Below are positions 7,005 through 16,751 of a stretch of 64,000 bases of DNA, one piece after another; position 1 is the first letter of the stretch; each line of letters begins with the position of its first letter. The stretch comes from JBBSBL01 sp046330255 (GTDB lineage Bacteria; Actinomycetota; Thermoleophilia; Solirubrobacterales; Solirubrobacteraceae), in assembly GCA_046330255.1 (NCBI GenBank), contig JAXLTC010000001.1, positions 558,001 to 622,000 on the forward strand, in the 5' to 3' direction. Made by a program: the position numbers and the translations under genes. Below the pieces are notes generated by a model that was not told the origin of the DNA, searched no databases, and saw nothing but the letters and a program-made list of their open reading frames with translations.

Positions 7005-7736
7005 ATGCGCGTCGCCGTCGTCACCGACATCCACGCGAACGTCCAGGCCTTCGAGGCCGTGCTCGACGCCGCCGAGGCGGAGCGCGCGGACGAGCTCTGG
7101 TGCCTCGGGGACCTCGTCGGCTACGGCGCGGACCCGGACGCGTGCGTCGCGCTCGCACGCGAGCGTGCCGCGATCTGCCTGGTCGGCAACCACGACCTAG
7201 CGGTGCGCGGCGACATCCCGCTGGACGAGTTCTCGCCCGGCGCCGCGCTCGCCGCGCGCTGGACGCGCGACGCGGTCTCGCCCGCGACGCTCGCCTACCT
7301 CGGCGACCTGGAGCCGTCCCGGATCGAGGGACAGATCGGGCTCTACCACGCGAGCCCGCGCGATCCGGTGTGGGAGTACGTCCTCTCGCCGCTGCAGGCG
7401 GAGCTCTGCCTCGACGCCCAGGAGCGCCGCATCTGCCTGATCGGCCACTCGCACGTCGCGCTGTCCTTCTCGCGCCGGGAGGGCGAGCCCGCGGGCGGCC
7501 AGACCCGGGCGGCGGGCGTCCGGCTTGATCTCCGGGACGGCGAGTGGCTGCTCAACCCCGGGAGCGTCGGCCAGCCGCGCGACGGAGATCCCCGCGCCGC
7601 GTGGCTGCTGCTCGACACCGAGGCACCGGCCTGCGAGTACCGCCGCACGGACTACGACGTCGCGGGCGCGGCGAGCGCGATCCGGGCCGCCGGCCTGCCC
7701 GAGTCGCTGGCCGAGCGACTCGAGTACGGCCAGTAG
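7005..7736 (+). CDS. Calcineurin-like metallophosphoesterase (YfcE/MJ0936 type)
   Basis: 243 residues with the full two-metal phosphoesterase set: DIH at 8-10, GDLVGYG near 35, GNHD near 62, a metal-binding His in YHASP near 112 and GHSH near 147, followed by the typical NPGSVGQPRDG. Family members are phosphodiesterases or phosphatases of uncertain physiological substrate. The start at ATG 7005 puts the first motif at the canonical distance; an in-frame ATG at 6972 would overlap the divergent protease start. A paralogue with an altered motif lies at 45328. Confidence 0.9.
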   Translation: MRVAVVTDIHANVQAFEAVLDAAEAERADELWCLGDLVGYGADPDACVALARERAAICLVGNHDLAVRGDIPLDEFSPGAALAARWTRDAVSPATLAYLGDLEPSRIEGQIGLYHASPRDPVWEYVLSPLQAELCLDAQERRICLIGHSHVALSFSRREGEPAGGQTRAAGVRLDLRDGEWLLNPGSVGQPRDGDPRAAWLLLDTEAPACEYRRTDYDVAGAASAIRAAGLPESLAERLEYGQ

Positions 7737-7748
7737 CATCCGATCGCC

Positions 7749-8267
7749 ATGCGCGCGCTCGCCATCCTCCTCGCGGCCGGCTCGCTCGGGCTCGGGGCGG
7801 CGTTCCTCGCCGCGTGCGGCGAGCGCAGCGACCTGATCTCCTCCCGCGACGCGAGCGGGCTGAACGGCGCGCTCGACGCGGTCGACGGGGCCGTCGGAGC
7901 CGGTGACTGCCGCGCCGCGAGCCGCGCCTCCCTCCAGCTGCGCGACCAGGTCGCGAGCCTCCCGCTGACCGTGAACGCGCGGCTGCGCCGCAACCTCTCC
8001 GAAGGGGCCTCGACCGTCAGCGAGCTGGCCGCGCAGGACTGCCAGGCGACGACCACCACGACGACGGCGCCTCCCACCACGACGGAGACGACCCCCACCA
8101 CCACCACCGAGACGACCCCCACCACCACCCAGACGACCCCGACCACGACCGAGACGACCACCACGAGCACGGACAGCACGACCACCCCGCCACCGACCTC
8201 CCCGGGAGGCGGCGGCGCGCCGTCCGGCGGGGCGTCGCCGGGCGGCGGCGGGGCGGGGAGCCGCTAG
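7749..8267 (+). CDS. Thr-rich putative lipoprotein
   Basis: 172 residues. A hydrophobic signal segment ends in the lipobox LAAC, so Cys near residue 23 is the likely lipidated residue. A helical domain of about 70 residues with one cysteine near each end follows, then a long stretch of Thr with Glu/Pro (about residues 98-148) and a Gly/Pro/Ser tail. The low-complexity part looks like a wall-spanning linker and a target for Ser/Thr phosphorylation or glycosylation. It lies 2 bases upstream of the kinase gene, so the pair is probably an operon in which this protein is a partner or substrate; that is inference. Confidence 0.8.
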   Translation: MRALAILLAAGSLGLGAAFLAACGERSDLISSRDASGLNGALDAVDGAVGAGDCRAASRASLQLRDQVASLPLTVNARLRRNLSEGASTVSELAAQDCQATTTTTTAPPTTTETTPTTTTETTPTTTQTTPTTTETTTTSTDSTTTPPPTSPGGGGAPSGGASPGGGGAGSR

Positions 8268-8269
8268 GC

Positions 8270-9496
8270 ATGGCCGACGCGCCCACGATCGCGGGCCGCT
8301 ACCGGCTCGAGAGCAAGCTCGGCGTCGGCGGCATGTCGACCGTCCACCTGGCGCTCGACACGCGGCTCGAGCGCCACGTGGCGGTCAAGCTGCTCGCCGA
8401 GCACCTCGCGGACGACCCCGCCTTCGTGTCGCGGTTCCGGCGCGAGGCGCTGGCCGCCGCCCGCCTCGTGCACCCGAACGTCGTGCAGGTCTTCGACTTC
8501 GGCTTCGACGAGCAGAGCCACCACCACTTCATCGTCATGGAGCACGTTTCCGGGCGCTCGTGCGCGGAGATCCTGCGCGACCGCGGCCACCTGGAGGTGG
8601 GCGAGGCGACCGACATCGTCGGCCAGGCGTGCCAGGGGCTCGACTACGCGCACCGCAACGGCGTGGTCCACCGAGACGTCAAGCCGGGCAACCTCCTGGT
8701 CTCCGAGACCGGCGTCGTGAAGCTGGCGGACTTCGGGATCGCGAAGGCGACGGAGCAGTCGAGCATCACGCAGGTCGGATCGGTGCTGGGGACGGCGGCC
8801 TACCTGGCCCCCGAGCAGGCGCGCGGCGAGGAGGCCGGCCCCGCGACGGACCTCTACTCGCTGGGAGTAGTCACCTACCAGCTGCTCTCCGGCCGGCTTC
8901 CCTACGAGGCGGCCTCGCTCTCGGAGCTCGCGCTCAAGCAGCAGAACGACCCCCCGACGCGGCTCCCGGCGCTCAACCCCGACGTCCCCGAGGAGATGGC
9001 GGACGCCGTCGCGCGCGCGCTCGCCCTGGACCCTGCCCGGCGGCCGCCGGACGCGGCCTCGTTCGCGGCGATGCTGCGCGACGGGGCGCACGGCGTCGCG
9101 CCCGCGCCCGTGACCGCGGCGACCGCCGTCGCCGCCCCGACGGCGGCCACGAGGGTGCTGCCGGCGGAGGACCCGACGGCGGCGACGCGGATCGCCGGCC
9201 CGCGCGAGCCGGCCCCCCCGCCGGCGATCGCGCCCACCGCCGGGCGCTCCGGGCCCGCGCGCCCGGAGCGAGCGGACGCGGCGGCGCCCCGGAAGGCGCC
9301 CGGCCGCGGGCGCCTCGCCGCCCGGCGCGCGCTGGCGATCGTCGCGATCGTTCTGCTGCTCGCCGCGGGCGCGGCGGCCGCCTACTTCGCGACCGCCACC
9401 TCGAAGGACGCGCTGACCGTCCGGCGCGTCGTCGGCAGCAACGCGGACCAGGCGATCCAGTCGATGCGCGACCTGGTCTCCGAGAACACCAAGTAG
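8270..9496 (+). CDS. PknB-type transmembrane Ser/Thr protein kinase
   Basis: 408 residues. An N-terminal kinase domain (about residues 9-270) has the glycine loop GVGGMS, the lysine in VAVKLL, the catalytic loop HRDVKPGNLL, DFG followed by IAKA, and APEQ with GTAAYL, all intact. A Pro/Ala/Thr juxtamembrane linker (about 270-345) leads to one transmembrane helix (about 346-368) and a short outside tail. Well-known PknB proteins carry three or four PASTA repeats outside; here only a stub resembling the first half of one PASTA unit (LTVRRVVGSNADQAI) remains before the stop. Signal sensing is therefore likely done by a partner, perhaps the lipoprotein encoded just upstream. Confidence 0.92.
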   Translation: MADAPTIAGRYRLESKLGVGGMSTVHLALDTRLERHVAVKLLAEHLADDPAFVSRFRREALAAARLVHPNVVQVFDFGFDEQSHHHFIVMEHVSGRSCAEILRDRGHLEVGEATDIVGQACQGLDYAHRNGVVHRDVKPGNLLVSETGVVKLADFGIAKATEQSSITQVGSVLGTAAYLAPEQARGEEAGPATDLYSLGVVTYQLLSGRLPYEAASLSELALKQQNDPPTRLPALNPDVPEEMADAVARALALDPARRPPDAASFAAMLRDGAHGVAPAPVTAATAVAAPTAATRVLPAEDPTAATRIAGPREPAPPPAIAPTAGRSGPARPERADAAAPRKAPGRGRLAARRALAIVAIVLLLAAGAAAAYFATATSKDALTVRRVVGSNADQAIQSMRDLVSENTK

Positions 9497-9503
9497 CGCG
9501 GCC

Positions 9504-10715
9504 TCAGGCGGCGACGGCGCCGGGCGCTGCGCCGGCGCGCAGCGCCGTCGCCGCCGCCGCCAGGGTTCCGCCTGCGATCGCCGCTCGCAGGTCGGCCATC
9601 ACGCGTGAGACGAACGCGAGGTTGTGCAGGGTCAGCAGGCGCAGGGCCGTCGGCTCCCGGCCGCGCAGGAGGTGGTGCAGGTAGGCGCGCGAGGCGCCCC
9701 CTGCGCAGGCCGCGCACGGGCAGCCCTCCATCACCGGGCGCGGGTCGCGGCGCGCGGCGGACTTGGTGAGATCGACCCTCCAGCGCCGGGCGGGGTCGGC
9801 GACCAGCGCCATCCCGTGACGGCCGAGGCGGGTCGGCATCGCGCAGTCGAACGTGTCGATCCCGAGCTCCACGCCGGCCACGAGGTCGTCTATCTCCCCG
9901 ATCCCGAGGAGGTGGCGGGGCCGCGCGGGCGCGACCGCCTCGAGCTCCGCCGTCGCCCAGCCGACCACCTCGTGCATCTGCGCCTTGTCCTCCCCCAGCG
10001 ACCCGCCGATCGCCACGCCGTCCACCGGGCGCGCGGCGACCTCGCGCGCGGAGCCGCGGCGCAGGTCGGCGTGGACGCCGCCCTGCACGATCCCGTAGAC
10101 GGCCTGCTCGCGCGGGCCGCGCGCCGCGTGCCACGCCAGGCAGCGGTCGAGCCAGCGGTGGGTGCGCTCCGTCGAGCGCTCCGTGTAGTCGCGCGAGACG
10201 TTGAACGGGGTGCACTCGTCGAACGCGAGCGCGATGTCGGAGCCGAGCGCGGCCTGCACCTCCATCGAGCGCTCCGGCGAGAGCGCGCGCTCGGCGCCGT
10301 CCACGTAGGAGCGGAAGCGGACGCCGTCCTCGCCGATCCGAAGGACGCGACCCTCGCGCCGGGGCCCCTGCGCGGAGCGTCCCTTGATCTCGTCGGCGAC
10401 CGCCCCGTGGCCCATCGAGAAGACCTGGAAGCCGCCGGAGTCGGTCACGATCGGCCCGTCCCAGCCCATGAAGCGGTGCAGGCCGCCGAGCTCGGCGATC
10501 AGGTCCTCGCCCGGGGCGAGCATCAGGTGGAACGTGTTGCCGAGGACCATTTCGAAGCCGAGCTGCGCGACCTCCCCGGGCAGCAGGCCCTTGACCGTCG
10601 CCTTGGTCGCGAGCGGCACGAACGCGGGCGTGCGAACCCGCCCATGGGCCAGCTCCAGCACCCCGGTGCGCGCCCGGCTCCCCGGGTCGCGCGCCGTGAT
10701 GTCGAAGGCGGGCAC
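9504..10715 (-). CDS. tgt: tRNA-guanine transglycosylase
   Basis: 403 residues. Tgt exchanges G34 of tRNAs with GUN anticodons for preQ1 (queuosine pathway). Signatures are DSGGFQVFS, FDECTPFN, GIVQGGVH, VAIGGSLGE, the nucleophile region GIDTFDCAMPTRLGRHG, and a C-terminal zinc site CPCAAC with HH a few residues on. GTG 10715 is the start, supported by the domain boundary and a TAGTCT hexamer 7 bases upstream. It is transcribed alone; no other queuosine genes are in view. Confidence 0.95.
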   Translation of the reverse strand: MPAFDITARDPGSRARTGVLELAHGRVRTPAFVPLATKATVKGLLPGEVAQLGFEMVLGNTFHLMLAPGEDLIAELGGLHRFMGWDGPIVTDSGGFQVFSMGHGAVADEIKGRSAQGPRREGRVLRIGEDGVRFRSYVDGAERALSPERSMEVQAALGSDIALAFDECTPFNVSRDYTERSTERTHRWLDRCLAWHAARGPREQAVYGIVQGGVHADLRRGSAREVAARPVDGVAIGGSLGEDKAQMHEVVGWATAELEAVAPARPRHLLGIGEIDDLVAGVELGIDTFDCAMPTRLGRHGMALVADPARRWRVDLTKSAARRDPRPVMEGCPCAACAGGASRAYLHHLLRGREPTALRLLTLHNLAFVSRVMADLRAAIAGGTLAAAATALRAGAAPGAVAA

Positions 10716-10722
10716 CCGGTCG

Positions 10723-10728
10723 AGACTA
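10723..10728 (-). promoter_or_regulatory. -10 hexamer TAGTCT of tgt
   Basis: TAGTCT on the minus strand ends 7 bases before the tgt GTG start at 10715. It lies at the very end of the upstream marR gene, whose stop is at 10726-10728. Confidence 0.4.
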
Positions 10729-11193
10729 GCCGCCGTCGCCCGGCCGCTCGCCGGCGCGCAGGCGATCCCAGGCATCGGCGAGCGCCGACTGCTGGGTCGT
10801 GGAGAGGCGGTCGAGGAACAGCCGCCGCACGCCGGCCAGGTGCACGGGGCGCGCCCGCCGCAGCGCCTGCGCGCCCGCCGGGGTGAGCGCGGCGAAGGCG
10901 CCGCGCGCGTCGTCCGGGCAGGGCTCGCGCGCGACCAGGCCCTCACGGACCAGGCGATCGACGAGTCTCGTGAGGCCGCTGCGGCTGAGCAGCACCGCGT
11001 CGGCCAGCTCGCGCATCCGCAGCCGCCGGCCCGGTGCGAAGGACAGCTGGACCAGCACGTCGTAGGTCGCGAGCGGCATGCCCCGCTCGCGCCGCAACTC
11101 CTCGTCGAGCTCCGCGACGAGCTCCTCGTGGACGCGCAGGAACCCGCGCCACACGGCGAGCTCGGGCTCGGACAGGGATACCTCCTGGCTCAT
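10726..11193 (-). CDS. MarR-family transcriptional regulator
   Basis: 155 residues, typical for MarR. An N-terminal dimerisation helix region is followed by a winged helix-turn-helix (LRMRELADAVLLSRSGLTRLVDRLV, split here only for description, about residues 58-82) with the family wing ending in DDARGAFAALTPAG. MarR proteins bind small ligands or sense oxidants and repress divergent or own promoters. A 20-bp dyad (11192-11211) overlaps the start codon, which predicts direct autorepression. No divergent gene is present; gpmI upstream reads in the same direction, its stop being 33 bases away. Confidence 0.92.
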   Translation of the reverse strand: MSQEVSLSEPELAVWRGFLRVHEELVAELDEELRRERGMPLATYDVLVQLSFAPGRRLRMRELADAVLLSRSGLTRLVDRLVREGLVAREPCPDDARGAFAALTPAGAQALRRARPVHLAGVRRLFLDRLSTTQQSALADAWDRLRAGERPGDGG

Positions 11194-11211
11194 CGTTGCG
11201 CGTACAACGAT
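11192..11211. promoter_or_regulatory. MarR-type operator over the marR start codon
   Basis: ATCGTTG and CAACGAT form perfect 7-bp arms around CGCGTA. The TTG-N6-CAA core is the common MarR-family operator layout. The dyad includes the ATG at 11193, so a bound repressor would block transcription start or elongation of a leaderless message. Confidence 0.75.
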
Positions 11212-11226
11212 AGCGGTCGGCGGCGC

Positions 11227-12765
11227 TCAGCGCGCGATCAGCGAGCGACCGGTCATCGCGGCGGGCTGCGCGATCCCGAGCAGCTCGAGCACGGTCGGCG
11301 CGACGTCCGCGAGCACCCCGCCGTCGCGCAGCGAGGGCCCGGGCACGGTGACGACGAGCGGCACCGGGTTCAGGGAGTGCGCGGTGTTCGGGCTCCCGTC
11401 GGGCTCGAGCATGTTGTCCGCGTTGCCGTGGTCGGCGGTCACCACGCAGGCGCCACCCGACTCGTGCACGGCCGCGACCACCTCGCCGAGCCCGGCGTCG
11501 ACCGTCTCGACCGCCTCCACGGCCGCCGGGATCACGCCCGTGTGACCGACCATGTCGCCGTTGGCGAAGTTGATGATCCCGAAGGCCGGCTCGTCCGCGC
11601 GCCACGCCCCGACGAACGCCGCGGCCGCCTCCGGGGCGCTCATCGCGGGCCGCTCGTCGTAGGTCGCGACGTCGCGCGGCGAGGGGACCAGCTCCCGCCG
11701 CTCCCCGTCGTACGGGGCCTCCTCGCCACCGTTGAAGAAGTACGTCACGTGCGGGTACTTCTCGGTCTCGGCCACGTGGAGCTGGCGACCGCCGGTGCCG
11801 GCGATGACGGCCGAGAGCGTGGCCGCCGGGTGCTCGGGCGGAAAGGCGACCGGGTAGGGCCAGCCCTCCTCGTACTCCGTCATCGTCGCGTAGCGCTCGA
11901 CCGGCGTAGCGCCTCCCCGATCGACGTCGGTGAAGCCCGGGTCGGCGAGGGCGCGGCTGATCTCGCGCATGCGGTCGGGGCGGAAGTTGAACGCGATGAC
12001 GCTGTCCCCCGGCCTGATGCGCGCCTCGGCCCCGACGGTCGTCGGCGTGATGAACTCGTCGGTCTCGCCCCGCTCGTACGCGTCCCGCACGGCGGCGGGC
12101 CCGCTCGGGGCGGCGTGCTCGCCGCGACCGTGGACGAGCAGGTCGTAGGCCCGCTGGACGCGGTCCCAGCGGCGGTCGCGGTCCATCGCGAAGTAGCGCC
12201 CGACGACGGACCCGATCCGCCCCGCGCCGGCCTGCGCCATCCACCCCTCGACCGTCTCCAGCAGCCCGGCCCCGGCGGTCGGGAGGGTGTCGCGGCCGTC
12301 GGTGAACGCGTGCAGCACGAGATCGGGAACGCCGGCCCCGGCCGCGAGCCCGATCAGCGCGCGCAGGTGCTCCCAGCCCGAGTGGATGCCGCCGTCCGAG
12401 GCGAGGCCGATGAGGTGCACGCGGTCGGCGCCGCCCATCGCCTCGCGCAGCACCGGCTCGGCGGCGAGCGACCCGTCGGCGGCGGCGGCGTCGATCCGGG
12501 TGAGGTCCTGGCGCATCACGGCCCCGGCTCCGAGGTTGAGGTGGCCGACCTCCGAGTTCCCCATCTGCCCGTCCGGCAGCCCGACGGCGCGCCCGCACGC
12601 CGTCAGCCGGGTGTGCGGGAAGCCCTTCCACAGCTCGTCGAAGACCGGCGTCGAGGCGAGCTCGATCGCGTTGCCCGGCCCGGGCGGCGCGAGCCCCCAG
12701 CCGTCGAGCACGACGAGGCACGCCCGCGGCACCGGGATGGCGCCCGGCCCCGGCGGCAGCGTCAT
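11227..12765 (-). CDS. gpmI: 2,3-bisphosphoglycerate-independent phosphoglycerate mutase
   Basis: 512 residues, the usual length for iPGM. It interconverts 3- and 2-phosphoglycerate using two Mn ions and a serine. Signatures are VLDGWG (first metal Asp), GQMGNSEVGHLNLGAG with the phospho-serine in NSEVGH, DGRDTLP, the RYxAMDRDxRWDR pattern, FNFRPDRMREISRAL and ADHGNADNM with the second metal set. The ATG overlaps the tpiA stop (ATGA), so it is the last gene of the glycolytic operon that reads gap-pgk-tpiA-gpmI. Confidence 0.97.
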   Translation of the reverse strand: MTLPPGPGAIPVPRACLVVLDGWGLAPPGPGNAIELASTPVFDELWKGFPHTRLTACGRAVGLPDGQMGNSEVGHLNLGAGAVMRQDLTRIDAAAADGSLAAEPVLREAMGGADRVHLIGLASDGGIHSGWEHLRALIGLAAGAGVPDLVLHAFTDGRDTLPTAGAGLLETVEGWMAQAGAGRIGSVVGRYFAMDRDRRWDRVQRAYDLLVHGRGEHAAPSGPAAVRDAYERGETDEFITPTTVGAEARIRPGDSVIAFNFRPDRMREISRALADPGFTDVDRGGATPVERYATMTEYEEGWPYPVAFPPEHPAATLSAVIAGTGGRQLHVAETEKYPHVTYFFNGGEEAPYDGERRELVPSPRDVATYDERPAMSAPEAAAAFVGAWRADEPAFGIINFANGDMVGHTGVIPAAVEAVETVDAGLGEVVAAVHESGGACVVTADHGNADNMLEPDGSPNTAHSLNPVPLVVTVPGPSLRDGGVLADVAPTVLELLGIAQPAAMTGRSLIAR

Positions 12766-13523
12766 CGCGGCGCCGCTGCGACGATCGCCGCGAACGAGTC
12801 GGGCTCGAGGCTCGCCCCGCCGACCAGCGCGCCGTCCACGTCCGGCAGGGCCAGCAGCTCGGTTGCGTTGTCCGGCTTCACGCTGCCCCCGTACAGGACG
12901 CGGCAGCGCTCGGCCTGCTCGGGCGAGCGCCCGGCGACGAGCGCACGCACGAAGCCGATCGCCTCCTGCGCCTGCTCCGGAGTAGCGACCTTCCCGGTGC
13001 CGATCGCCCAGATCGGCTCGTAGGCGATGACGACCTCGCCGAGGCGGTCGTCGGCGACCTTCGCGAGGTCCTCCTGCACCTGGTGGCGCAGCTTGCGCTC
13101 GGTGTCGCCCGCCTCGCGCTCCTCCTCGGTCTCCCCCACGCAGAGCACGGGCCGCAGGCCGGCCTCGAGCGCCGCGGGCACCTTGAGCTGCAGCGCGCGG
13201 TCGGTCTCGCCGAACAGCGCGCGGCGCTCGGAGTGGCCGAGCACGACGCCGTGCACGTCCAGCTCGGTCAGCATCGGGGCCGAGACCTCGCCCGTGAAGG
13301 CGCCCTGCGGCGCCTCGCTCATCGTCTGCGCATAGACCTCCACGCGCGAGCCCCGGGTCGAGTCGACCATCGCCGCGAGCGCCGGGAACGGCGGGCAGAT
13401 CGCGACCTCGGCTCCGCCGGCGTCCGAGACGCGCGGGAGCAGGCCCGCGATGAACGCCTCCGCCTCGGCGATCGTCTTGTGCATCTTCCAGTTGCCGGCG
13501 ATCAGGGGGGTGCGGTCGCTCAT
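12762..13523 (-). CDS. tpiA: Triosephosphate isomerase
   Basis: 253 residues. It interconverts dihydroxyacetone phosphate and glyceraldehyde 3-phosphate in a TIM barrel. Visible are the N-terminal GNWKMHK with catalytic Asn/Lys, the electrophile His in LGHSERR, the catalytic glutamate in AYEPIWAIGTGK with the mobile loop, and the phosphate site YGGSVKPDN. It overlaps pgk by ATGA upstream and gpmI by ATGA downstream. Confidence 0.97.
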   Translation of the reverse strand: MSDRTPLIAGNWKMHKTIAEAEAFIAGLLPRVSDAGGAEVAICPPFPALAAMVDSTRGSRVEVYAQTMSEAPQGAFTGEVSAPMLTELDVHGVVLGHSERRALFGETDRALQLKVPAALEAGLRPVLCVGETEEEREAGDTERKLRHQVQEDLAKVADDRLGEVVIAYEPIWAIGTGKVATPEQAQEAIGFVRALVAGRSPEQAERCRVLYGGSVKPDNATELLALPDVDGALVGGASLEPDSFAAIVAAAPR

Positions 13524-14689
13524 CGCAGCGCCTCCACCCCGGGCAGCGGCCGGCCCTCCATCAGCTCCAGCGACGCGCCGCCGCCGGTCGAGACCCAGTC
13601 GACCCGGTCGGCGAGGCCGAACGCGTGCAGCGCGGCGACCGAGTCGCCGCCGCCGACGACGGTCGTGCCGGGCGCCGCGGCGACCGCCTCGGCGACGGCG
13701 CGCGTGCCGCCGGCGAACGGCGCGAGCTCGAACGCCCCCATCGGCCCGTTCCAGAAGACGGTCCCCGCACGGGCGATCTCGTCCGCGTAGCGCGCGGCGG
13801 TCCGCGGCCCGATGTCGAGGCCCATCCAGCCGTCGGGCACCTCGACGCCGTCCGCGTCCCGCGTCTCGGTCGCCGCGTCGAACGCCCGGCCGAGCACGAG
13901 GTCGTCCGGTAGCGCGAGCGAGGCGCGGGAGGCCTCCGCGCGCGCGAGCACGTGCCCGGCGGGCTCGATGCCCTCGGCCTCGCACAGCGAGTCGCCGACG
14001 GCGTCGCCCCGGGCGGCGAAGAACGGGAAGCACATGGCGCCGCCGATCAGGACGGTGTCCGCGAGGTCCAGGAAGCGCTCCAGCACGGCGATCTTGTCCG
14101 TGACCTTCGCGCCCCCGACGATCGCCACCAGCGGGCGCCTCGGGCGCTCGAGAATCCCGGTCAGCGTCTCCACCTCGCGCTGGAGCAGGCGCCCGGCGGC
14201 GTGCTCGGGAAGCCGGCGCGCGACGCCCTCGGTCGAAGCGTGCGCGCGGTGGGCGGCGCCGAACGCGTCGTCCACGTAGACGTCGGCCAGGCCGGCGAGC
14301 GCGTCTGCCAGCCCGGGGTCGTTGCTGGTCTCGCCGGGCTCGTAGCGGACGTTCTCGAGCATCATCACGTCGCCGTCCGAGAGCCCGCCGGCCAGCGCCT
14401 CGGCGCGCTCGCCGACGACCTCCGGCGCGAGCCGCACCTCGGCGTCCAGCAGCTCGCCGAGCCGCTCGGCCGCCGGCCGCAGCGACAGCTCCGGCTCGCG
14501 GTCCTTGGGCCGCCCGAGGTGCGAGGCGAGCACCAGCCGCGCCCCGCGGTCGCGCAGCTCGCGCAGGGTGGGCAGCGCCGCCCGGATGCGCGAGTCGTCC
14601 GCGACCGCGCCGCCGTCGAGCGGGACGTTGAAGTCGACCCGCACCAGGACCCGGCGGCCGGCGACGTCGAGGTCGTCCAGCGTGCGCAC
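13520..14689 (-). CDS. pgk: Phosphoglycerate kinase
   Basis: 389 residues. It transfers the acyl phosphate of 1,3-bisphosphoglycerate to ADP. The substrate-binding start RVDFNVPL, the ASHLGRPK loop, LENVRYEPGE, DAFGAAHRAHAST, the hinge region GGAKVTDKI, WNGPMGAFE and the nucleotide loop GGGDSVAAL followed by STGGGASLE are all present. The gene starts 3 bases after the gap stop, and its stop overlaps the tpiA start. Confidence 0.97.
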   Translation of the reverse strand: MRTLDDLDVAGRRVLVRVDFNVPLDGGAVADDSRIRAALPTLRELRDRGARLVLASHLGRPKDREPELSLRPAAERLGELLDAEVRLAPEVVGERAEALAGGLSDGDVMMLENVRYEPGETSNDPGLADALAGLADVYVDDAFGAAHRAHASTEGVARRLPEHAAGRLLQREVETLTGILERPRRPLVAIVGGAKVTDKIAVLERFLDLADTVLIGGAMCFPFFAARGDAVGDSLCEAEGIEPAGHVLARAEASRASLALPDDLVLGRAFDAATETRDADGVEVPDGWMGLDIGPRTAARYADEIARAGTVFWNGPMGAFELAPFAGGTRAVAEAVAAAPGTTVVGGGDSVAALHAFGLADRVDWVSTGGGASLELMEGRPLPGVEALR

Positions 14690-14692
14690 CGC

Positions 14693-15697
<1,005 letters not shown>

Positions 15698-15805
15698 GCG
15701 GTGACGTTCCTTCCTGCAGCGAGTCTGAGGAGTGGCGCCGGGCGCGAGAGCGGCCTGCCCGACGAGGACCGGAAGGCTATCCGAACCGCCGGCCCGGGTG
15801 GTCGC

Positions 15806-16708
15806 TCACGCGGCGGCGGGCCGGTCCGCGTCGCGGTGCATGACCTCCACGAGGTAGGGCCCCTCACCGGCGTAGCGCGCGGCGAGGTCGTTCGCGATCG
15901 CGACGGAGCGGTGCCGGCCGCCGGTGCAGCCGATCGCCACGACCAGGTGCGCCTTGCCCTCGGCGAGGTACTGCGGGAGCAGGAAGTCCAGCAGCGGATG
16001 CAGGCGCGCGTAGAAGTCGTCGAGCGCGCCGTCGCGGTTCACGTACTCGCGCACCGCCGGGTCGCTGCCGGTCAGCGGCCGCAGGTCCGACTCGTAGTGG
16101 GGGTTGGGGAGGAAGCGGACGTCGAGCGAGACGTCCGCGTCGCGCGGGGGCCCGTGCTTGAAGCCGAAGCTCTGGAAGGTCACCGCGAGCCGCCCCGGGG
16201 TGCGCGTCGGGAGCACCTCCTCGGCGAGCTTGCGGCGCAGCATCGCGGCGGTCAGTCCGCTGGTGTCGAGCACGACGTCCGCGCGCTCGCGCAGCGACCC
16301 GAGCACCTCGCGCTCGGCCGCGATCCCCGTGGCCACGGTCCCGGCGGCCGAGAGCGGGTGGCGCCGGCGCGTCTCCTTGAAGCGGTTGATCAGCGACTGC
16401 TCGTCCGCGGTGAGGAACAGGACGCGGTGCGCGACGCCCGCCGCCTCGAGGTCGCCGAGCACGCGCGAGAGCCCGCTGAAGTAGTCGCCGCCGCGCACGT
16501 CCGAGACGACCGCCGCGCGCTCGACCTTCGACCCCTCGTGCGTGAACAGCTCAGCGAGCGAGCGGATCATCTCCGGCGGCAGGTTGTCGACGCAGAAATA
16601 GCCCTCGTCCTCGAAGGCCGCCATCGCGGTCGATTTCCCCGCGCCCGAGAAGCCGGTGATCACCACGAAGTCGGTGAGCGCCGGCGGGGACGGATCCGGC
16701 GGGTCCAT
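15806..16708 (-). CDS. rapZ: RapZ/YvcJ family nucleotide-binding adapter
   Basis: 300 residues. RapZ-family proteins have an N-terminal P-loop domain and a C-terminal domain which, in E. coli, binds a small RNA to control GlmS; in actinobacteria the role is less clear. Walker A GFSGAGKS is at about residues 19-26, the DNLPPEMI motif follows, and the C-terminal domain contains CTGGRHRSVAIA with the characteristic HRS and ends in VMHRD. In most actinobacteria yvcK and whiA follow directly; here the next gene downstream is gap. Confidence 0.93.
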   Translation of the reverse strand: MDPPDPSPPALTDFVVITGFSGAGKSTAMAAFEDEGYFCVDNLPPEMIRSLAELFTHEGSKVERAAVVSDVRGGDYFSGLSRVLGDLEAAGVAHRVLFLTADEQSLINRFKETRRRHPLSAAGTVATGIAAEREVLGSLRERADVVLDTSGLTAAMLRRKLAEEVLPTRTPGRLAVTFQSFGFKHGPPRDADVSLDVRFLPNPHYESDLRPLTGSDPAVREYVNRDGALDDFYARLHPLLDFLLPQYLAEGKAHLVVAIGCTGGRHRSVAIANDLAARYAGEGPYLVEVMHRDADRPAAA

Positions 16709-16751
16709 GCCCCCAGTGTGACGTGCCGGGGCGACGGGGCGCCCCGGTCGC

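Noticed and set aside
8041..8200. Thr-codon tract as a possible microsatellite or programmed slippage site
   Set aside because: The ACC/ACG/ACT codons vary irregularly and stay in frame; it is a low-complexity protein linker rather than a DNA-level repeat.
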